DNA of 64,000 bases from contig OZ247499.1 of the NCBI GenBank assembly GCA_965233625.1, positions 7,688,001 to 7,752,000 on the forward strand, in the 5' to 3' direction. Below the pieces are notes generated by a model that was not told the origin of the DNA, did no database searches, and saw only the letters and a program-made list of their open reading frames with translations. This stretch comes from G965233625 sp965233625. GTDB lineage: Bacteria > Planctomycetota > Planctomycetia > Pirellulales > Pirellulaceae. Below are positions 52,301 through 60,700 of the stretch, in pieces (within the stretch, counting starts at the first letter, position 1; every line of letters starts with the position of its first letter). The translations under genes were made by a program, and so were the position numbers.

Positions 52301-52510
52301 CTGGCCCGCAAGCCGGATGAAGTGGAAACCAGCACGCTGTTGAAAACTCTCAACCGCCAGCGCGAGATCAGCAAAGAGAACCCCACGGCAGCAACTGCCC
52401 TATGCGGCACAGGGCCGTTGCCAGGTGGCGCCACGCAGGAAGAAGTGTCTGCGTGGATTGTGGTGGCGCGTGTGCTGCTGAATCTCGACGAATTTATTAC
52501 CCGCGAGTAA
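49331..52510 (+). CDS. PSCyt1-DUF1549-DUF1553 cytochrome c domain protein
   Basis: A 1059-residue secreted planctomycete protein. Signal peptide about 1-26. Planctomycete cytochrome c domain at about 33-130 with heme motif C48-Y-S-C51-H52. DUF1549 at about 155-370 with a second heme-like motif C-A-Q-C-H-S-H-K-Y-D-P. A central beta-rich region (concanavalin-like, about 450-680) follows. DUF1553 spans about 740-1040 (NPLTARVTVNRIWQRYFGRGLVRTTDDFGLQGEKPSHPQLLDWLA). These proteins are paired with DUF1501 proteins and are linked to polysaccharide or sulfated-glycan use by genomic context. Ten bases separate it from the DUF1501 gene. Confidence 0.94.
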   Translation: MLRVILWAAVLSPSLFLAVHAGQAGADENLPQKIDFVRDVQPIFRKHCYSCHGVEEQQAGLRLDIRKRALDGGDSGAVIEPGSSAKSRLIAVVKGADEDTGVMPPEGEGAPLTRTQIALLTKWIDQGAAWPASADNAQQTDHWSFQKLTCPAPPEVESAEIRNAIDAFVQQKLKAKGLEPAPAADRPTLIRRLYLDVLGLPPSPAEVQAFVADKRIGAYELLVEQVLQSRHYGERWGRHWLDLARYADTDGYEKDRPRPFAWRYRQWVIDAINRDMPFDQFSIKQLAGDMLPGATASDRIATGFHRNTLHNTEGGVDREEDRVKKTVDRINTTGAIWMGLTVGCAQCHSHKYDPLTQREYYSLYSMLNNMDEQDITAPTAEEVAGLAKRMEAYETELERLENKLKAYDRDELPSALKSWRRDVEKQQDAWEIVTPTDFKTSDKTKLTLLADQTILAEGGKTSSAVYELKYSDKFLRGITAIRLEVLPHPSLPMGGPGFSSGGNFVLTDFKATHQYVPELDRRRYSLQREDERAKRRVLEGAIEPPEPPYTLPLPDLKLEFTSAKATFSQKGWEVQKAINADMHDGWAIAPRTGMRQVAIFKFAKPVRSDRLRRITLKLSHNYKGESHNLGRFRVSFSNRNGELPFGQPARVMKLLSTGSDAIVTPYFRTIDPKRLKLVDAINKHKYNKPGAKASKARAVVERSAPRQAYVHLRGDFLSKGDDVEPGGPAFLPELPSRGAKPDRLDLARWLFAAENPLTARVTVNRIWQRYFGRGLVRTTDDFGLQGEKPSHPQLLDWLACQLRDHGWSLKHIHRLILNSATYRQSSIVRPELSEIDPLNTLVARQPRRRVEAEIIRDLALASSGLLSRKVGGPSVRPRQPAGYSSLTYAGSAKWTTSKGEDAYRRGLYTFFQRTSPYPMLMTFDSPDATVCIAQRARSNTPLQALTLWNDPVFFEAAQALGRRILVETPAKDETAGNLDRRRLEYAFMLTLARKPDEVETSTLLKTLNRQREISKENPTAATALCGTGPLPGGATQEEVSAWIVVARVLLNLDEFITRE

Positions 52511-52520
52511 AGGTGACCGT

Positions 52521-53993
52521 ATGAATCCCGCTGAACCCTCGCAGCCACGGCGCCAGTTTATTGCTTCCGCCGCATCAGGCATTGGCGGCATCGCGCTGGC
52601 GTCGCTGCTGCAACGCGACGGGCTGTTATGCGCCGATGAAACGGCCGCCAACCCACTCGCCGCCCGCAAGCCGCCTTACGCGCCGCGGGCCAGGAACTGC
52701 ATCTTCATCTTTCTGGCTGGTGCGCCGAGCCATGTGGACCTGTATGATCCCAAGCCGGTGCTAAACGATCAGCATGGCGAGCCGCTGCCAGAGTCACTGA
52801 CTAAGAACGTGCGGTTCGCCTTTATTAAAAAGGAATCGGCGCGTCTGTTGGGTTCGCCCCGCAAGTTTACGCAGCATGGCCAGTGCGGGATGGAGCTTTC
52901 GGACCTGCTGCCCAATATCGGCAGGCATGCCGACGATATTGCGTTGGTGCGGTCGATGCACACGGATGCGTTCAATCACCATCCGGCGCAACTGATGCTC
53001 AACACAGGCGTGCCGCGTTTCGGGCGGCCGAGTATGGGCTCTTGGTTGAATTATGGGTTGGGGTCTGCTTCGGACAATCTGCCGGGCTACGTGGTGTTAA
53101 CGGCGGGGCGCGGCAGCAGCGGTGGTGTTTCGAACTGGTCCAGCGGTTTTCTGCCTTCGACCTATCAAGGCGTGCTGTTCCGCAGTGAAGGCGAGCCCGT
53201 GTTGAATCTGAATAATCCGCCCGGCGTCACCGCTGCCACGCAGAAGCTTGGCCTCGAAGCGATTAACGCTTTGAACAACCGGCGCCTGCAACTTGCGGGC
53301 GATGATGAAATTGCCAGCCGCACTTCCGCCTACAACCTGGCCTACCGCATGCAGGCAGCAGCGCCGGGGCTGATCGATCTGAAGAATGAATCCAAAGCGA
53401 CGTTAGACGCTTACGGCGTGAACCGTGCGGAACCCAAGAAGTACAACTTCCGTGGTGGCGGTCCGAATGTTTACAAGCAATTTTCGACCAACTGCCTGCT
53501 GGCGCGGCGGATGGTGGAGCGCGGTGTGCGGTTCGTCACGCTGATGCACGCCTCATGGGATCATCATGCGAACCTCACGCCGGAACTGACCTATAACGCG
53601 GGGATGCTCGATCAGCCCGTCGCCGCCCTGCTGCAGGATCTGAAACAGCGTGGCATGCTGGAAGATACGCTGGTGGTCTGTGCCGGCGAGTTCGGGCGGA
53701 CGCCGCTGGGCGAAAACCGTAACGCGGCAAAGAACAATACGGGCCGCGATCATCATCCTTACGCGTTCAGTCTCTGGCTGGCCGGTGGCGGCATTCAGGG
53801 CGGGCAGGTCATTGGCAAAACGGATGACATCGGGTGGGCGCCCGTTGAATCACCCGTGCATGTCAACGATCTGCACGCTACCATTTTGCGGTTGTTTGGC
53901 TTTGATCACCTGCGGTTCACCCATAAGTTCAAAGGGCTGGATGTCAGGTTGACGGACCAGGGCGGCAAGGTGGTTGAGAAGCTGATTGCTTGA
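52521..53993 (+). CDS. DUF1501 protein, Tat-exported
   Basis: A 490-residue member of the DUF1501 (sulfatase/phosphatase-fold-like) family. The N-terminus has P-R-R-Q-F-I-A-S-A-A-S, a twin-arginine signal. The core shows FIFLAGAPSHVDLYDPKP, RSMHTDAFNHHPAQLMLNTG, and GEFGRTPLGENRNAAKNNTGRDHHPYAFSLWLAGGGIQGGQVIG; the C-terminus has HVNDLHATILRLFGFDH. The Asp/His pattern is compatible with metal binding of alkaline-phosphatase-like folds. It starts 10 bp after the DUF1553 gene, the typical planctomycete pair. Confidence 0.95.
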   Translation: MNPAEPSQPRRQFIASAASGIGGIALASLLQRDGLLCADETAANPLAARKPPYAPRARNCIFIFLAGAPSHVDLYDPKPVLNDQHGEPLPESLTKNVRFAFIKKESARLLGSPRKFTQHGQCGMELSDLLPNIGRHADDIALVRSMHTDAFNHHPAQLMLNTGVPRFGRPSMGSWLNYGLGSASDNLPGYVVLTAGRGSSGGVSNWSSGFLPSTYQGVLFRSEGEPVLNLNNPPGVTAATQKLGLEAINALNNRRLQLAGDDEIASRTSAYNLAYRMQAAAPGLIDLKNESKATLDAYGVNRAEPKKYNFRGGGPNVYKQFSTNCLLARRMVERGVRFVTLMHASWDHHANLTPELTYNAGMLDQPVAALLQDLKQRGMLEDTLVVCAGEFGRTPLGENRNAAKNNTGRDHHPYAFSLWLAGGGIQGGQVIGKTDDIGWAPVESPVHVNDLHATILRLFGFDHLRFTHKFKGLDVRLTDQGGKVVEKLIA

Positions 53994-54641
53994 TTACGAG
54001 GGATCTTCCTCAGCCGCCGGCGCCTCCCAGACGCTTACAACTGCGGGTGCATAAACACGCGTGTCCCAGGGACCACCGGGAAGCTGTTCTGTATCGAAAC
54101 GCTCGTCCGATTCAACCACCACCACGCTGCCGGGCGGCGCCTCGGCGACAAACTGCCCGATCAGGTCGAGCATTTCCTCCGCGCGGCTCATGTAGAATTC
54201 GTACGGTGGCGAGCAGAAGACCAGCCACGGTGTACCGGGCAATTCTGGCTGTTTGGCTTTCCAGTAAAAGGTGTCGCTGGAATGGACCTGCGTGATGTCG
54301 TCGAGCTTGAGGTTGCTTACATTGCGGCGGACGACATCCGCGGTGCGGAAATTCCGTTCGATCATGGTGGCGCCCACTGCCCCGCGGCTGATCGCTTCGA
54401 TGGCAATGGCGCCGGTGCCGGCGAACAGGTCAATCACGTATTTGCCGGCCGCGCGGACGCCGACCAGATTGAAGGTTGCCTCGCGGACGCGGTCTTTCAT
54501 CGGGCGCGTGCCGGGGTCGCCGTTGTATTCCAGACGGCTGCCACGTAGTTTCCCGCCGATGACACGCAGCACGGCAGGGCCATCGTTGCTGTTTTTGCCG
54601 CCGGGTTTGTTGAGTTGCTTGGCACGATTACGTTTCGGCAT
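53994..54641 (-). CDS. rsmD: 16S rRNA (guanine-966-N2) methyltransferase RsmD-like
   Basis: A 215-residue RsmD family protein: VIGGKLRGSRLEY and RPMKDRVREATFNLVG near the N-terminus, SAM motif V-I-D-L-F-A-G-T-G-A-I-A-I-E-A, MIERNFRTADVVRRNV. The catalytic motif IV, normally D/N-P-P-Y/F, reads C-S-P-P-Y, so the first acidic/amide position is Ser. Length is normal. It ends directly at the DUF1501 stop on the opposite strand. Confidence 0.9.
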   Translation of the reverse strand: MPKRNRAKQLNKPGGKNSNDGPAVLRVIGGKLRGSRLEYNGDPGTRPMKDRVREATFNLVGVRAAGKYVIDLFAGTGAIAIEAISRGAVGATMIERNFRTADVVRRNVSNLKLDDITQVHSSDTFYWKAKQPELPGTPWLVFCSPPYEFYMSRAEEMLDLIGQFVAEAPPGSVVVVESDERFDTEQLPGGPWDTRVYAPAVVSVWEAPAAEEDPS

Positions 54642-54870
54642 ATTTCGAGTGTTTGGTCAGATGAAAGGAGCGGCGCCCGGTGAACCTCCGGGCCGGTCAG
54701 AGCGTACAGAAGAAATGGCCTCCTGCGCGGTCTTCCGTAGGTGTAACTGTCGGCTTATGTTATGCTTCTGCCATTCCTATTGTGGCATAGAAGGAAAGAT
54801 CGCAGGAGGGTGGCGGTAAGAATCTGGCGCCGCCCGCAAACCCTCGCACCTATATATCAGAGACACACGC

Positions 54871-56193
54871 ATGCCGCGTCTATCCATCGCAATCACCACC
54901 TGGGCAGTGTCCGCGCTATTGGCCGGTCTGCTGTTAACAACCGCCGTCAGCGCGGATGAACCGCCCGAACCCGGCGCCAAAGAGACTACTAAAACGGCAG
55001 AGCCCGCCGGCGCCGAGCCAGCGGAACCAGAAAAGCCAGCTGAGAAACCGGCGCCTGCCGCAGACAAAACACCCGATGATGAGCCCGCTGGGGACGATGC
55101 TCCCGGGGGCAAAGAGCCAGGCAGCGATATGGTGGACGCTGCGGCGGCGTTGAAAACTTATCAGGCGAAAATTGCTGAGTGGAAAGAGGTCATCCGGACG
55201 CTACGCGACCTTCGCACCACTTATCAGTTGTCAAACGATGAGGAAGAAATCAAAGAGATTCGCGAGAAATGGCAAGCCAATATCGAAAAGGGCAACAGCC
55301 TGATTGCAGGTGTTGAGAAGGCCGCCAGAGATGCTTACGCCGCATCGCCAGGGTCTAACCGCGAGGTGACCAGATTTCTGGTGAAGGTGTTAGAAGATCA
55401 TCTCCAGCGGGATGACTTTTTGAAGGCGGAGCAACTCGCGTTACTACTGGGCAAAGATAAGTCGTACACCTACCAGGCGAATCTGGCGGCGGGGCACGCG
55501 GCGTTTGCGTTGAATAAGTTTGATCTGGCGCGGGAACGCTTTGACAAAGCTGCCAAGGTGCAACCACTGCCAGAGGCCTTGCAGGCTTTTTCTTCTCTTA
55601 TTGATGAGAACAACGAGCTCCCCGATCTGCGGGAACAGTGGAAAGAAGAACTGGCTTTACGCGAAGCCGAAGCAAAGCAGGATGACCTGCCACGGGTGCG
55701 GATAACGACCAACCGCGGGCCGATTGTTCTGGAACTGTTTGAAGATCAGGCGCCAGAAACGGTGGCTAACTTCGTGGAACTGGTGGAGAAGGGCTTTTAC
55801 GACGGCGTGGTGTTTCATCGCGTTCTGCCCGGCTTCATGGCGCAGGGCGGCGATCCGCAGGGCACCGGCGCAGGCGGGCCGGGTTACAGCATCCGCAGCG
55901 AGTTCAACAAGAAGAACGCCCGCAAGCACTTTAGCGGCGTTATTAGCATGGCGAACAGCGGTCCGAACACGGGCGGCTCGCAGTTCTTTCTGACCTTCGC
56001 CCCGCAGCCGATGCTTAACGGGCGGCACACGGTCTTCGGACGCATCATCAATGGACAGGAAGTGCTTCCGTTGATTCAGCGGCGCGACCCGGATGGAACG
56101 CCGCCCCTGCCAGAACCTGACAAAATTGTCAAAGCGGAAGTCATCCGCAAACGCGATCACGAATACAAAGCGAGTCCCATCAAGGGAAAGTAA
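54871..56193 (+). CDS. secreted peptidyl-prolyl cis-trans isomerase (cyclophilin)
   Basis: A 440-residue exported cyclophilin. Signal peptide about 1-28, then an acidic Pro/Ala/Glu-rich region (28-90), a helical, TPR-like domain (90-270) and the cyclophilin domain (about 275-435): VRITTNRGPIVLELFEDQAPETVANFVELVEKGFYDGVVFHRVLPGFMAQGGDP, with FHR and Q-G-G-D intact, and ANSGPNTGGSQFFLTF and LNGRHTVFGRI following. It catalyses proline isomerisation, probably in the periplasm. It is followed 19 bp later by a diverged paralogue of the same design. Confidence 0.93.
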   Translation: MPRLSIAITTWAVSALLAGLLLTTAVSADEPPEPGAKETTKTAEPAGAEPAEPEKPAEKPAPAADKTPDDEPAGDDAPGGKEPGSDMVDAAAALKTYQAKIAEWKEVIRTLRDLRTTYQLSNDEEEIKEIREKWQANIEKGNSLIAGVEKAARDAYAASPGSNREVTRFLVKVLEDHLQRDDFLKAEQLALLLGKDKSYTYQANLAAGHAAFALNKFDLARERFDKAAKVQPLPEALQAFSSLIDENNELPDLREQWKEELALREAEAKQDDLPRVRITTNRGPIVLELFEDQAPETVANFVELVEKGFYDGVVFHRVLPGFMAQGGDPQGTGAGGPGYSIRSEFNKKNARKHFSGVISMANSGPNTGGSQFFLTFAPQPMLNGRHTVFGRIINGQEVLPLIQRRDPDGTPPLPEPDKIVKAEVIRKRDHEYKASPIKGK

Positions 56194-56212
56194 CTAAGAA
56201 AGGATTTCACAG

Positions 56213-57550
56213 ATGCACATATATTTAACGGCACTCTCAGCAGCGCTGCTGGCAGCGGTTCTCTTCACCCCGCAACACAGCTACGGACAGGATGGGGCAG
56301 CACCGGCGGGTGATGCTAAAGAAGAGACCGCCAAGGAAGACACCGCCAAGGAAGACACCAAAAAGGACGGTGAAGACGAGGCGCCGGAAGTACCCGTAGA
56401 AAAAGAGCCGGTAGCTTCGGCTGCCGTCAAAGCCTTCCGGGCTGAAAAGGAAAAATGGGACAGCAAAGTCGCCGCGTTGGCGGAGCTGCGTGAGAAAGTG
56501 TTTAAGGCGTTGCCCAGCCGCCGGGAATCAACTCTTGATGCATATAAGAAGGCAGTCAGCGAAATCAACAGCATGTTGCCTGAATTGAAGAAGGCCACGC
56601 TGCTGGCGTACAAAGATTCCACCAACACGCACGCTGATGTGCAACGGGCGATGCTCGGACTGCTTGCCAACGCCATTCGCGAAAACAGATTCGTCGAGGC
56701 AGATAACCTGGTCACGCTGTTGCAGGATGCAGACACCGGCAACATGGCGATGCTGGCAGGTCTTTCGCCGATGTTCGCCAAAGACCCGAAAAGCACCGAA
56801 GAATTTCTGTGGCGGGAACAGGCACAGCCTGCTGACCTGGTGAAGACCTGCGTGGACGAGATCAAGTTGCGTGCGAAAGAGGCGAAAACCGACGATCTGC
56901 CACGTGTGAAAATGACCATCCGCGGCAAAGGCGATGTGGTTATCGAACTTTACGAAAACGAGGCGCCAGGCGCGACGGGCAACTTCATCTCGCTGGTGCA
57001 GGAAAAGTTCTATGACGGGCTATCCTTTCACCGGGTCATCGAGGGCTTTATGGCGCAGGGCGGCGACCCGCTGGGCAACGGCACGGGGGGGCCGGGCTAT
57101 CAGATTAAGTGTGAATGCCATAAGCCTGAATACCGGCGTCATTTCCGCGGCGTGCTGAGTATGGCTCATTCAGGACGCGATACGGGCGGCTCGCAGTTTT
57201 TCATCACGTTCGCCCGCCCCAGCCATCTTGATGGCCGGCACACGGCGTTCGGCCGCGTGATTGAAGGCATGGATGTTGTGGACAGCATTACCCGGCGCGA
57301 TCCCACAAGGCCTTCGCAGCCACCTGCCGACGTGATCGACAAAGTGGAAGTGCTCCGTAAACGCGACCACAAGTACGAACCCAACAAAGTCACCGCAACG
57401 CCTGATTCTGGCGACGAAGAAGGTGACGATAAACCAGCAGGTGAAAAGGCGTCAGACGACAAGACTGGCGAAAAGACGGATGACGAGGGCGCCGACAAGG
57501 AGAAGCCTGAAGAGGAACCAGCAAAGCCCGCAGAAAAAGCAGGCGAGTAA
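56213..57550 (+). CDS. secreted peptidyl-prolyl cis-trans isomerase (cyclophilin), second copy
   Basis: A 445-residue exported cyclophilin. Signal peptide about 1-25; a Lys/Glu repeat region (37-60); a helical domain (65-220); the cyclophilin domain (about 228-400) with SFHRVIEGFMAQGGDPLGNG, RDTGGSQFFITF and LDGRHTAFGRVI; and an acidic Glu/Lys/Pro tail (400-445). Catalytic positions (His-Arg, Gly-Gly-Asp, Gly-Ser-Gln-Phe-Phe) are intact. It is tandem to the gene at 54871 and differs by the acidic tail and the short repeat at its start. The pair probably arose by duplication. Confidence 0.93.
   Translation: MHIYLTALSAALLAAVLFTPQHSYGQDGAAPAGDAKEETAKEDTAKEDTKKDGEDEAPEVPVEKEPVASAAVKAFRAEKEKWDSKVAALAELREKVFKALPSRRESTLDAYKKAVSEINSMLPELKKATLLAYKDSTNTHADVQRAMLGLLANAIRENRFVEADNLVTLLQDADTGNMAMLAGLSPMFAKDPKSTEEFLWREQAQPADLVKTCVDEIKLRAKEAKTDDLPRVKMTIRGKGDVVIELYENEAPGATGNFISLVQEKFYDGLSFHRVIEGFMAQGGDPLGNGTGGPGYQIKCECHKPEYRRHFRGVLSMAHSGRDTGGSQFFITFARPSHLDGRHTAFGRVIEGMDVVDSITRRDPTRPSQPPADVIDKVEVLRKRDHKYEPNKVTATPDSGDEEGDDKPAGEKASDDKTGEKTDDEGADKEKPEEEPAKPAEKAGE
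56321..56365 (+). repeat. 15-bp tandem repeat, three copies
   Basis: Three near-identical 15-bp units (56321-56335, 56336-56350, 56351-56365) encode E-E/D-T-A/K-K in the low-complexity N-terminus of the second cyclophilin. They keep the reading frame, so they are a length-variable coding repeat. Confidence 0.7.
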
Positions 57551-57578
57551 CCAGGAGCGACATTACAAATAACGCATG

Positions 57579-57613
57579 CGCCCGCTGGTATTCCGGCGGG
57601 CGTTTTCTTTTTT
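57579..57613 (+). terminator. intrinsic terminator
   Basis: Stem CGCCCGC (57579-57585) / GCGGGCG (57596-57602) followed by TTTTC then six T. It ends the tandem cyclophilin unit. Confidence 0.82.
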
Positions 57614-57729
57614 CAAGACGAGTCTGGTTGAGCAGGCGGAAGTGTTTCGCCTTTTGAATTTGATTAGAATGCGTGTGGAATCGCACGTTTTGCTTTTAGT
57701 CCCACCCACAAAGCTATTCGGATATCTTT

Positions 57730-60700
57730 ATGAAACTCGCAGGAACATGGGGCGTTGTTGTGACGCTCTTTCTCGCATCATTCGCGACGGCGGCCCCGCT
57801 GCAACTGAAAAAAGGCGACCACATCTGTCTGGTGGGCAATGCACTGGGCGAACGCCTGCAGCATCACAACTACTGGGAATCACTGCTGCACGCGCGGTTG
57901 CCGCAGCACGAACTTGTGGTGCGCAATCTATGCTTTCCGGGGGACGAACCACTCGCCCGCCTGCGGTCGTTGAATTTTGGCTCGCCGGATAAACATCTGG
58001 CCCACAGTAAAGCCGACGTGATTCTTTTCTTCTTCGGCTATAACGAATCGTTCGCTGGCGAGCGCGGCTTGCCGGCTTTCAAAAAGAGCCTGCAAACGCT
58101 TATTGCCGATACAAAGACCAAAAACTACAGCGGCGCCGGCGCACCGCGGATCGTGCTGATTTCGCCGATCGCCTTTGAAAACACCGGCGATGAGAATCTG
58201 CCTAGCGGCGAGGTGCGGAACAAGCGGTTAAAGATGTATGCGGACGCGATGCAGCAGGTTGCCGCTGAAGCCAGCGTGGGGTTCGTCGATCTTTTTACGC
58301 CTTCCCAAAAGCTGTTCGCAGAGACCAAGGCGAAACTTACTTACCACGGTGCCCACCTGAACGATGCGGGCTATGAGGCGTTGGCTCCGCACTTTCTGGA
58401 CGCGTTGCTGGGCGACGCTACCAGCCCAGTTATCAACCTGGAAAAAATCCGCCAGGCTGTGGACGACAAAAACTTCCACTGGTGGCACCGGTATCGCGCG
58501 GTGAATGGCTATTCGATTTACGGTAAGCGTGGGCGTGCTGGTTCGGACGGCACCTACAACAACACCGATGTCATGGAACGCGAACGTGCAATCCTGGATC
58601 AGATGACCGCCAACCGCGACGCACGGATCTGGAAAATCGCACAAGGCAAAGAAGTGCCCGCAAAGGTGGACGACAGCAACACGCTGCCGTTCATCAATCC
58701 GAAAACGAATGTCGGCGGCCCGGATGACCGTAACCGTAAGGCCGGAAAACTCGGCTCGCTGGACTATCTGACCGCAGCTGAGCAGCAGAAGAAATTCAAA
58801 CTGGCGCCCGGTTACGAGATTACGCTGGTCGCCTCGGAAGAGCAGTTTCCAGAGCTTGCTAATCCTGTGTCGATGAACTTCGACAACAAGGGGCGGCTGT
58901 GGGTCTCGGTGATGCCGTCGTATCCGCAGTGGAAACCCAAGAGCCAGATGGACGATAAGCTGCTGATTCTGGAAGACAAAGATAACGACGGCCGCGCGGA
59001 CGAGTGCAAAGTGTTCGCTCGCGGACTGCATCAGCCCACGGGTTTTGAAATCGGCCACAACGGCGTGTTCGTCGCGCAGCAGCCCGATCTGCTTTATCTC
59101 AAAGATACGAACGGTGACGATAAGGAAGACGTGCGTGAGCGACGGCTCGTTGGCTTCGACACTGCCGACTCGCATCATGGGCTGTCTGCATTTGAATGGG
59201 GGCCCGGTGGCGGGCTGTACTTTGGCGAAGGCACGTTTAAGCAGTCGCAGGTTGAATCTGTGAATGGCCTGGTGCGGATGGGCGATGCGGGTATCTGGCG
59301 CTACGACCCACGTAACGGCCGGTTCGATGCGCATGTTTCTGTGGCGTTCGCCAATCCGTGGGGTCATGTTTTTGACCGTTGGGGGCAGAACTTTATTGCG
59401 GATGCATCGCCTGGTAATAACTACTGGGCAACGCCGGCTTCTGGCTACGTGGAGTATCCCGACAAGCATCCCGGCGCCGGTCGTGCGAAGGCGCTGGACT
59501 GGCAGGGTTCGCGCAGTGATCAGCCCTTCTCGACCTTCCTGAAGAAACGTATCCGGCCATCCTGCGGCTGCGAATTTATTTCCAGCCGGAACTTCCCGCC
59601 AGAGGCGCAAGGCAACTTCCTGGTGAACAACGTCATCGGTGAGCGGACCATTCTGCAGCATAAGATCCGCGAAGCTGGCTCCGGGTTTGCCGGTGTGGAA
59701 ATCGAACCGCTGGTTTCCGGAGAAGATGGCAACTTCCGCCCGGTTGATTTGCAATTCGGCCCCGACGGCGCGTTGTATGTGATTGACTGGCACAACGCAC
59801 TGATCGGGCACTTGCAGCACAACCTCCGTGATCCAAGTCGCGATCATAGTCACGGCCGTATCTGGCGCATTCATTACACGGGCCGTCCGCTGGTGAAGGC
59901 GCCTGAGGTCGCGGGCGCTGCTACCGCCGACGTTGTCAAACTGCTTGCCGAGTATGAAGACCGCACCCGTTACCGCGTACGGCGCGAACTCGCGCAGCGC
60001 GAAACGGATGAAGTGATTCCGGCCGTCAAGAAGTGGGTCGCGGAACTTGATCCGCAGGCGCCACGGTTGCAGCATCATCTGCTGGAAGCGCTTTGGGTGC
60101 ATCAGGCCCACAATGTGGTTGACCGGCAACTGTTGACGCGGGTGCTGAATTCGCCCGATCACAAAGCCCGCGCCGCAGCGACGCGTGTGCTGAGTTACTG
60201 GGTGGATCATTTAGATAAACCGCTGGAACACCTGGCTAAACTTGTCAATGACGATCATCCGCGTGTACGGCTGGAAGCCGTGCGGGCGTGCAGCTTTGTG
60301 CATTCACGCGAGTCTCTGGAAGTCGCGCTAGGGGCGATCGATCATGAAGTGGATGAGTTCCTCGACTACACACTTAACGAAACCATCCGTGTGCTCGAAG
60401 CAATTATCTCAGGCACCTCCGGCGGCCCTTTTGAAGGGGGTAACACGGCGCTGGTGCATGGCAAACAGCCGCGGATCACTGGCAGCGAAGACGCAGGGCC
60501 GATTGTCTTCCTGGATAAGAGTCCGAAAGTCGTTGAATTCCAGCTTGCCCGGTTACCAGCTTCGCAGCTTCTTGAAATCGAAACGGCTGCTGGCGACCCG
60601 AAATTCAAACCCGTGTTTCAAGCAATCCTGACCCGCAGTGGCGTTTCGCGGCAGGACCGGGCAGAAGCCGCCGTCGCGTTGGCAGCGATGAATAAGTCGA

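Noticed and set aside
58228..60210. 660-residue antisense open frame inside the mosaic redox gene
   Set aside because: It lies wholly within a gene whose domain order is clear. The translation is His/Arg-rich without domains, and such frames are usual opposite GC-rich codons.
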